Shown piece after piece: positions 4,896 to 10,259 of a stretch of DNA of 10,259 nucleotides; positions within the stretch are counted from its first letter, which is position 1; every line of letters starts with the position of its first letter. The DNA is taken from assembly GCA_902478865.1 (NCBI GenBank), contig CABSNA010000034.1, positions 1-10,259 of the forward strand, given 5' to 3'. A model generated the notes under the pieces. That model ran no database searches. It saw only the letters and a list, made by a program, of their open reading frames with translations, and was not told the DNA's origin. This DNA is from an uncultured Collinsella sp. (lineage in GTDB: Bacteria > Actinomycetota > Coriobacteriia > Coriobacteriales > Coriobacteriaceae). The position numbers were made by a program, and so were the translations under genes.

Positions 4896-6629
4896 TTAGC
4901 TCAAAAGTCCGTTGTCGCCCAGGTAGTCCACGAAGGCATCGATGATCCGTGCCGTGCGAGTCGCGATGTCTATTTCGGTGAAGTCTCCCATGACTTGTGC
5001 CAGGCGTTTGAGTTCCGTGATCTTTGTTCCGGCTTTGCGCTTGCCATTGCCGTCGGTGTATCCCTCATAGTATTTGCGTTTATCGCAGAATCTGTAGTCG
5101 GCCGCGCGGATGTTTACACGCTTCTCGAGCAGCGCCTTGTTACCCAGCGCCTCCAGGCTGGATTGATCGACGAGCGGGTCTATCTCGTTGCGCTTCTTGG
5201 CATAGATGTGCTCAATTTCGAGCGTGGTGTCTAGGTCCATGAGTGGTTGATCTGGGTCTGCGTACGCCCACCAAGTGAGTATGGACTTTGTTACAGGCCT
5301 GCCGTTGGTGAACACGTAGGTTCGGAATCGCTCAGCAATATTTGCGCGATTGAAGTGGTGGTTAGGAAACTCCACCGGGCGGTGCTCCACGATGTTGATC
5401 ATCTCGGGATACACTGGCGAACGCAGCGCGTTCACGCCGGGACGCTCAATGGCGTAGGCGAGAACGAATGCCGTGATCTTGTTTAGAAAGCCGTAGAGTG
5501 CCTCGTCATCGAGGGCACTTTTGCTGTCGCGGTTGGCGAGGAACCAGACGCTTAACAGATAGGTCCACATGCCGTTGGGGGCGTAGTTCAGCACGAAGAG
5601 CCTGCGGAGCACGCGCTCGCTGAACCCTTCCTGCGCGTCGACGCGTTTCCAGAAGCCGAGCAGCGCCTCGAGATCGCCGAGCGTGGCGTCCTCCTTGAGC
5701 ATGGCGTAGCCATCGGCACCGAAGAAGTCGCGCAACGATGCGGTGGTCGTGTCGCGGATGCCTTTCTTCGCGCGGCGGTAGTACATATAGCGCGTAAATA
5801 GCTCATCGGTTGGTGTACCGCGCATGGGCCGGAAGATGGCGTTCGCTCCCTCCTCGAGCCCCTTCCAGCGACGGATGAACTCATCCTTGCGCCCCGTGTC
5901 GGAATAATGCTTGTAGAACTGGCTCTTGAAGATGTCGGCATCCGAGAGAGGCAGCCCTCGGTCGTTTAGAGTTGAGAAGATACGTAGCGCGGTGTCCTGC
6001 GACTCTGCTTCAATGGGCAACAGTATCACATTGTTGATGACGCGTGTGGCCATGTAGACGGTGTAGGTGGGCCACTCGCTCACCAGTTGTTCAATTTTCC
6101 TCTGGAAGAAAGCGAAGTTGCGGGCATAAGCGCTCTTCCAGCCATCGCCTACGTTGCCCTCTCGTAAAATCTCGAGGAATTCATTCTTGTCGTTGTCCGA
6201 TGCAACCTCGGAGTCGATCTTGAGGCGCTCCATGTCGGGCTCGTCGAACTCGTCGGTTTTCCATACACAACGGGCGATTGCCTCGCGCATCTTCACAGAC
6301 TGCTTATCCTTCATGTTGGTGAACTTGTCGTAGAACGCGCGGAGCAGCAGCATGATGGTGGTGAGGCGCTGCTGGCCGTCAATGATCTCGAGTTGGCCAG
6401 AGAGGTTCTTAAAGGTGACGATGGGTCCTAGGAAGTATTCGTCGTTCTCGCTGTCGAAGCGCTCGTAGTCATCGCCCGGAAAAGCGAACGCGAATAGGTC
6501 ATCCCACAGCGTTGCGCATTCGTCCTCGCCCCAGGCGTAGGGCCTCTGGTAGTCGGGGATGAGGAAGTCTGATCGCTTATCGGTGAGAAGATCGCGAATC
6601 GATCGCTGGTCGATGTTGAGCTTGGACAT
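4896..6629 (-). CDS. DUF262 and DUF1524 (HNH-type) domain protein, GmrSD-like
   Basis: This 577-aa protein has the single-chain GmrSD layout. The N-terminal DUF262 domain shows IPDYQRPYAWGEDE (24-37), FLGPIV (66-71), IDGQQRLTTI (83-92) and IFSTLNDRGLPLSDADIFKS (217-236). The DGQQR motif is the nucleotide-binding and hydrolysis signature. The C-terminal DUF1524 nuclease domain shows LEIEHI (470-475, with E473 and H474), LGNKALL (495-501) and FCDKRKYY, typical of a His-Me finger/HNH fold. Relatives include type IV restriction enzymes against modified phage DNA and SspE/BrxU-type effectors, so an anti-phage nuclease is the leading hypothesis. The usual EHIxP appears as EHIYA. The start is ATG 6629-6627 with GGAAGG upstream; the frame remains open to 7172, but that part lies opposite a flavodoxin gene. 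A perfect TATAAT lies about 41 bp upstream. Confidence 0.88.
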   Translation of the reverse strand: MSKLNIDQRSIRDLLTDKRSDFLIPDYQRPYAWGEDECATLWDDLFAFAFPGDDYERFDSENDEYFLGPIVTFKNLSGQLEIIDGQQRLTTIMLLLRAFYDKFTNMKDKQSVKMREAIARCVWKTDEFDEPDMERLKIDSEVASDNDKNEFLEILREGNVGDGWKSAYARNFAFFQRKIEQLVSEWPTYTVYMATRVINNVILLPIEAESQDTALRIFSTLNDRGLPLSDADIFKSQFYKHYSDTGRKDEFIRRWKGLEEGANAIFRPMRGTPTDELFTRYMYYRRAKKGIRDTTTASLRDFFGADGYAMLKEDATLGDLEALLGFWKRVDAQEGFSERVLRRLFVLNYAPNGMWTYLLSVWFLANRDSKSALDDEALYGFLNKITAFVLAYAIERPGVNALRSPVYPEMINIVEHRPVEFPNHHFNRANIAERFRTYVFTNGRPVTKSILTWWAYADPDQPLMDLDTTLEIEHIYAKKRNEIDPLVDQSSLEALGNKALLEKRVNIRAADYRFCDKRKYYEGYTDGNGKRKAGTKITELKRLAQVMGDFTEIDIATRTARIIDAFVDYLGDNGLLS

Positions 6630-6669
6630 GAGCTGTGCCTTCCGCGCGGGAACAATCAAGATGACACGG

Positions 6670-6675
6670 ATTATA
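6670..6675 (-). promoter_or_regulatory. Candidate -10 box for the DUF262/DUF1524 operon
   Basis: The minus strand reads a perfect TATAAT here, about 41 bp before the ATG at 6629. No good TTGACA-like box is visible 16-18 nt upstream, so the promoter would depend on the -10 element or on an activator. Confidence 0.4.
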
Positions 6676-6918
6676 TCGCCGAAGTCGTCATTCGCTCTAT
6701 TGCTGCGAGCTACTGAATCTGGCAACCTCTGGCCAACTCTTACGGTTTCATGTCGTGATCCATATCGGCGCCGACTAATGCCCGTGATGCTTTTGCTTGC
6801 ACCTTCTTTGGAGAGCGCGAACGAGAGATGCGATCTACAGACGACTGAATAGCTCCATCCGTTTTGGTTACAACAAAATGTGTGCCGCGCGCCTGTGGCA
6901 TGAAGGAGGGAGATTCCT

Positions 6919-7449
6919 ATGAAAATCGTTGTATTGAGTGGTAGCCCGCGTAAGGGCGCCAATACCGATACCATGGTCGAGGTGTTTGCCGAGACCGCGC
7001 GTGAGGGCGGTAATGCAGTTGAGGTCGTCCGCGTTGCCAGCAAGAAGATCGCCGGCTGCTTGGGATGCCAGTACTGCTTTGCCCATGAGGGCACCTGTGT
7101 GCAGAAGGACGACATGGCCGACGTGATCGAGTCACTGATAGACGCCGACATGGTTGTCTTCGCTTCGCCCATCTACTGGTTCGATATCACCGCGCAGGAG
7201 AAAGCCGCCATCGACCGCCTGTACGCCTTCGGTGCCACGGGTTTCCCGTTCACCAAGACGGCCCTTTTGCTCGATAGCCACAGCGAGGGTGTCTATGATG
7301 CGGCGACCGCTATGTACAAGTCAACCTGCGCGTACTGCAAGTGGGAGGACCAGGGCATTGTCACCATCAGCGGTATGACCGAGCGCGACAGCATGGCCTC
7401 TTCGTCCAAGCTGGAAGAGGTGCGAGAGCTCGCTCGCAAGCTCGCCTAA
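6919..7449 (+). CDS. Flavodoxin-family/NADPH-dependent FMN reductase with Isf-like cysteine cluster
   Basis: This 176-aa flavodoxin-fold protein should bind FMN and carry electrons or reduce small substrates in the cytoplasm. The phosphate loop SGSPRKGANT lies at 7-16 and the second flavin loop ASPIYWFDIT at 83-92, followed by a helix with an AAIDR motif. Between them is GCLGCQYCFAHEGTC, with cysteines 47, 50, 53 and 60 (C-x2-C-x2-C-x6-C). This spacing fits the compact [4Fe-4S] motif of archaeal and bacterial iron-sulfur flavoproteins (Isf), although many ordinary members have similar cysteines and no proven cluster. The ATG 6919 has AAGGAGG at 6903-6909. It is transcribed divergently from the DUF262 operon across 289 bp. 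The imperfect symmetry TTTTGGTTACAACAAAA at 6862-6878 could be a regulator site, but this is weak. Confidence 0.9.
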   Translation: MKIVVLSGSPRKGANTDTMVEVFAETAREGGNAVEVVRVASKKIAGCLGCQYCFAHEGTCVQKDDMADVIESLIDADMVVFASPIYWFDITAQEKAAIDRLYAFGATGFPFTKTALLLDSHSEGVYDAATAMYKSTCAYCKWEDQGIVTISGMTERDSMASSSKLEEVRELARKLA

Positions 7450-7566
7450 GGACAAGAAGAACGCATGGCAATCAGCGTTGGTGGAAATGCTTGCTATCCT
7501 TACCAAGAGATAGGGGTGTATTCCCTCAAGTGCCGTATAGAACATTTTTTAAACGCAGAAAAATAA

Positions 7567-7594
7567 CTGAAAACAAATTAATCCGCGTTAAAAT
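7567..7594 (+). promoter_or_regulatory. Candidate promoter of the AAA_14/DUF4143 gene
   Basis: CTGAAA (7567-7572) and TAAAAT (7589-7594), 16 nt apart, match the sigma-70 boxes at four and five of six positions. They sit in an AT-rich leader (7541-7612, about one quarter G+C) 35 bp before the start codon. The low G+C makes chance matches likely. Confidence 0.3.
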
Positions 7595-7629
7595 ATTGTC
7601 AAACAGAAGTTCATGAGGGAAGGTTGCGC

Positions 7630-8919
7630 ATGCGTCGCAAGGCAGACGAGCTACTTAGGGAATGGCGAGACAGAGCTGATAGAAAACCTTTGCTGGTCAA
7701 AGGCGTGCGCCAGTGTGGCAAGACCTATTTGCTCAGAACGTACGCCCAGGATCTTTTCGAATCGGTTGTCTACGTTAATCTTGAGAACGATCGGTCGGCG
7801 CGAGCGGATTTTTCGGGCGGTCTTGACCCTCATTCGATTGTGCGCGCGATCGAGGCTCGTACGGGACAGCGTATCGTGCCTGGCAAAACCTTACTGTTCA
7901 TTGACGAGATCCAGGCATGCGAGGAAGCGCTCACTTCCCTTAAATACTTTTGCGAAGATGCTCCCGAGTATTACGTTGCGGCTGCTGGGTCGCTTCTTGG
8001 GGTTGCCATTAACCATCAGTCGTATTCGTTCCCCGTCGGAAAGACCGACTTGATCGAGATGACACCACTCGATTTCGAGGAGTTTCTCTGGGCAATGGGG
8101 CACGATCAGCTGGTCGACGAGATACGCTCGTCATTCGAGTTAATGGGTCCTCTTGCGCCAAGCCTTCATGAAAAGGCGCTTGGGCTCTATCGACAGTATC
8201 TTGTTGTTGGCGGAATGCCCGAGGCGGTCCAAACGTATATCGATGATCAGTCAATCATTGATGTGGCCGAAAAGCATCGGATTATTCTCGACGGATATTC
8301 CGCCGACACCAATAAATATGCTGATGAACGCTTGAGCGCAAAGACGCGTGCGTGCTTCGATTCCATTCCACAGCAGCTTGCCAAAGAGAATCGCAAATTT
8401 CAATACAAGGTAGTGCGAGCGGGGGGCAATGCGTCTCTCTTTGGAGACGCTCTCGACTGGCTTGTATTGTCGGGTACGGTGGCGCGCTGCAGCCTAGTCG
8501 GGCAGATCGAAAGCCCTTTAGAGGCCTTCGTTAACCCTTCTGCTTTTAAAATCTATCAGGCGGATACAGGGCTGCTTGTCTCCAAGGCCGGTGCTCAACG
8601 CGCCGATATTCTTGCCGGCATCGGCGGCACATTCATGGGTGCACTTACCGAAAACTACGTCGCCCAACAGCTTTCAGCCATGGGCTATCCGCTGCATTAT
8701 TGGGCGCGAGATAATCGTGCGGAAATCGACTTTGTAGTAGAGAAGCAGGGATGCTTGTCTGCGATTGAAGTCAAGGCGGGAGAGAACACAAGATCTCGAA
8801 GCCTGTCCTCACTTAAAAAGACCCATCCGGGCGTACGCCTTATCAGGCTATCGACTAAGCCCTTTGGAATGAATGATGGGCTTATGTCTGTTCCACTTTA
8901 TGCGGCATTTTGTCTATAG
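7630..8919 (+). CDS. AAA_14/DUF4143-family ATP-binding protein
   Basis: This 429-aa protein has the full architecture of the family. Walker A is GVRQCGKT (25-32), Walker B is LLFIDEIQ (88-95) and a sensor-like AGSLLGV lies at 119-125. The DUF4143 domain starts near 210 and ends in a PD-(D/E)xK-like fold with NRAEIDFVV (362-370) and AIEVKAG (378-384), where E365, D367, E380 and K382 are the candidate catalytic residues. Such stand-alone genes are abundant in gut anaerobes and often variable between strains; their physiological role is unproven, with DNA-related or toxin-like roles proposed. The start is ATG 7630 with GGGAAGG at 7617-7623; TTG 7624 directly abuts that site. Its AT-rich leader and less GC-biased codons suggest acquisition by transfer. 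No partner gene adjoins it. Confidence 0.93.
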   Translation: MRRKADELLREWRDRADRKPLLVKGVRQCGKTYLLRTYAQDLFESVVYVNLENDRSARADFSGGLDPHSIVRAIEARTGQRIVPGKTLLFIDEIQACEEALTSLKYFCEDAPEYYVAAAGSLLGVAINHQSYSFPVGKTDLIEMTPLDFEEFLWAMGHDQLVDEIRSSFELMGPLAPSLHEKALGLYRQYLVVGGMPEAVQTYIDDQSIIDVAEKHRIILDGYSADTNKYADERLSAKTRACFDSIPQQLAKENRKFQYKVVRAGGNASLFGDALDWLVLSGTVARCSLVGQIESPLEAFVNPSAFKIYQADTGLLVSKAGAQRADILAGIGGTFMGALTENYVAQQLSAMGYPLHYWARDNRAEIDFVVEKQGCLSAIEVKAGENTRSRSLSSLKKTHPGVRLIRLSTKPFGMNDGLMSVPLYAAFCL

Positions 8920-8941
8920 GGATGATGCTGGTGTAATGCAT

Positions 8942-8979
8942 GGGGCCCGGGGTGCAGCGTTTACTGCGCTCCGGGCCCC
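8942..8979 (+). terminator. Strong GC-rich hairpin, probable terminator
   Basis: GGGGCCCGG (8942-8950) pairs perfectly with CCGGGCCCC (8971-8979). The stem continues inward for seven more pairs, including two G-T, to a 6-nt loop at 8958-8963. It lies 22 bp after the stop of the ATPase gene. GCTGCTTTGT follows on the plus strand, a modest T-rich tail, while the minus side has none. It therefore serves mainly the ATPase gene, and possibly also the convergent topoisomerase gene. Confidence 0.75.
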
Positions 8980-9018
8980 GCTGCTTTGTAAAACCATGAC
9001 GGTTTAGTCACCGTTGTT

Positions 9019-10259
9019 TTAGTCAAACAAACTCGGCATGTCGTTTTCCTTCATGAGGGCACCGGCAGAGGGCAGGCTCTGCGCGGTGAACTTCTCGGCC
9101 GAGACGCCGGCGCCAAGGATTTCCTCGGTCGTGCCGACGGTGGTGACCGAGCGGCCCTTCTTGGCCGTAAAGGCCTGGACGCCCTGCGTGTTGGTGGTCG
9201 TCTTGGTCTTGAGCAGCGACGTGTTGAAGTTCATCAGACGGTAGTCGCTCGAGACCAGCGCGAGGTCACGGTCCTCCTTGAGCACCTGCGCATACAGCAG
9301 TTTACTGCCGCCGTAGATGGCGTTCTTAAGGCGCTTGCGGTTGGTCTTGGTGACGTATCCAGAAAGCGCGACGCGGACCACGCGGCCGTTCTCAAAGACG
9401 AACAGCACGTCGGCCTTATAGTCCTCGGGGTCGATGATCCAGATCACGCTCTCGTCGGGTTCCATTTCAAGATCGGTCGGCAGGTACGAGCCCAGCTGGG
9501 CCGACTTGGTGTCCTCAAACGCCGCAACCTTGCGCTTGTACACCTGGCTCTTGTTGGTAAACACGAGCAGCTCGTGCGTATTGGAGGACGGGAACTCGAT
9601 AAAGGGTTTGTCGCCGTCCTTGTACTTGAGCGTGGTCGCCTTCTTGAGCACGCGGTCCGTCATCTTCTTAAGGTAGCCATCGCGCGAGAGCATGATGGTG
9701 ACCGGGTACTCCTCGACCTCGGGCTCCAGGCTTACCTCGATAACCTCATGGGGCTCAATCCTACCCGTGCGGCGCGGCATCACATACTTCTTGTTGACCG
9801 CGGCCAGCTCGTCGCTGATGACCTTCTTGATGTTGTCTTCGCTCGAGAGGATCTCCTCGAGCTCGGCAATCTCACCTTCGAGCTTGGCGATGTCCTTGGT
9901 GCGGTTGAGGATGTACTCCTCGTTGATGTTGCGGAGCTTAAGCTCGGCAACAAACTCGGCCTGGGTCTCATCGATGTCGAAACCCTTCATAAGGTTTGGC
10001 ACGACCTCGGCCTCGAGCTTAGTGCCGCGGATGATGGCGATGGCCTTGTCGATGTCGAGCAGAATTGCCTCAAGGCCGTGCAGAAGGTGCAGACGCTCGG
10101 ACTTTTTGCCCAGGTCAAAGTTAATGCGGCGGCGCGTGGACTCAATACGCCACTTGACCCATTCGTGCAGGATCTGGCGCACGCCCATAACGCGGGGGTA
10201 GCCGTCGACCAGCACGTTGAAGTTGCACGAGAACGAATCCTGCAGCGTGGTCGAGCGAT
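9019..10259 (-). CDS. Type IIA DNA topoisomerase (gyrase/topo IV) subunit A, C-terminal part
   Basis: This is the last 413 or so residues of the DNA-cleaving subunit; the gene continues beyond the right edge, so the active-site Tyr is outside the window. The frame enters as RSTTLQDSFSCNFNVLVDGYPR, then passes through the tower/coiled-coil segment (RRRINFDLGKKSERLHLLHGLE, IDKAIAIIRGTK, then TQAEFVAELKLRNI). A beta-pinwheel C-terminal domain follows, with repeats such as LLVFTNKSQVYKRKVAAFED and VLFVFENGRVVRVALSGY. The QRRGGKG GyrA box that gyrases carry in the first blade is absent (that position reads VLKKATTLKYKDGD), so this looks like the topo IV-like (ParC-type) paralogue rather than gyrase proper. 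It strand-passes and decatenates DNA with a ParE/GyrB-type partner, not visible here. It converges on the ATPase gene. The GTG at 10215 is internal. Confidence 0.93.
   Translation of the reverse strand, partial: RSTTLQDSFSCNFNVLVDGYPRVMGVRQILHEWVKWRIESTRRRINFDLGKKSERLHLLHGLEAILLDIDKAIAIIRGTKLEAEVVPNLMKGFDIDETQAEFVAELKLRNINEEYILNRTKDIAKLEGEIAELEEILSSEDNIKKVISDELAAVNKKYVMPRRTGRIEPHEVIEVSLEPEVEEYPVTIMLSRDGYLKKMTDRVLKKATTLKYKDGDKPFIEFPSSNTHELLVFTNKSQVYKRKVAAFEDTKSAQLGSYLPTDLEMEPDESVIWIIDPEDYKADVLFVFENGRVVRVALSGYVTKTNRKRLKNAIYGGSKLLYAQVLKEDRDLALVSSDYRLMNFNTSLLKTKTTTNTQGVQAFTAKKGRSVTTVGTTEEILGAGVSAEKFTAQSLPSAGALMKENDMPSLFD

Noticed and set aside
6862..6878. Palindrome TTTTGGTTACAACAAAA before the flavodoxin gene as an operator
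   Set aside because: Only the outer five base pairs are fully symmetric and they are A/T-rich, so chance occurrence is plausible. It is mentioned only as a weak possibility.
6630..7172. 181-residue N-terminal extension of the DUF262/DUF1524 protein
   Set aside because: The frame stays open, but it runs antisense into the flavodoxin gene and through the divergent promoter gap. ATG 6629 has a ribosome site and is where DUF262 homology begins.
1..10259. CRISPR arrays, tRNA or rRNA genes, insertion sequences, attachment sites
   Set aside because: I saw no regularly spaced repeats, cloverleaf-like GTTCGA segments, transposase frames or integrase genes on either strand.

Overview
The window looks like a contig from a high-G+C gut actinobacterium, most likely Collinsella or a related member of the Coriobacteriia. 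This is inferred from base composition, strong GGAGG-type ribosome binding sites and the kinds of proteins present; no 16S or other marker gene is here to settle it. The left end is not genomic. Bases 1-25 are the Nextera/Tn5 transposase adapter, so the true contig starts at about base 26, inside a flavodoxin-family gene.

Layout from left to right. (1) 26-1112, plus strand: the C-terminal end of a flavodoxin-family oxidoreductase, then a carboxymuconolactone-decarboxylase/cupin fusion protein. (2) 1109-3615, minus strand: a compact cluster of three different sirtuin-like genes (321, 232 and 283 aa), with a 3-nt gap and then a 13-bp overlap. It converges on the cupin gene so tightly that both stop codons lie in one TTAA. 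(3) 3616-3758: a divergent regulatory region with a near-perfect 20-bp palindrome, followed by a TetR-type regulator (3759-4319, plus). (4) 4542-6629, minus: a DUF262/DUF1524 (single-chain GmrSD-like) protein followed 9 nt later by a small protein resembling DUF6508. (5) 6919-7449, plus: a flavodoxin-family protein with an iron-sulfur-flavoprotein-like cysteine cluster. (6) 7630-8919, plus: an AAA_14/DUF4143 ATPase with an AT-rich leader, followed by a strong terminator hairpin. (7) 9019-10259, minus: the C-terminal part of a type IIA topoisomerase A subunit that runs off the right edge.

The most interesting unit is region 2-3. Three paralogous sirtuin-fold genes are co-transcribed under a probable TetR-type switch. 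Two resemble the SirTM (class M) ADP-ribosylating sirtuins, with Gln in place of the catalytic His and intact zinc-ligand cysteines. The middle one carries Glu at that position and lacks the zinc module. No macrodomain, GcvH-like or lipoate-ligase gene, the usual SirTM partners, is visible. I infer a multi-subunit or divided-labour NAD-dependent ADP-ribosylation or NAD-sensing system, possibly linked to the redox genes that converge on it. The DUF262/DUF1524 plus DUF6508-like pair is a second candidate, as an anti-phage or DNA-restriction module.
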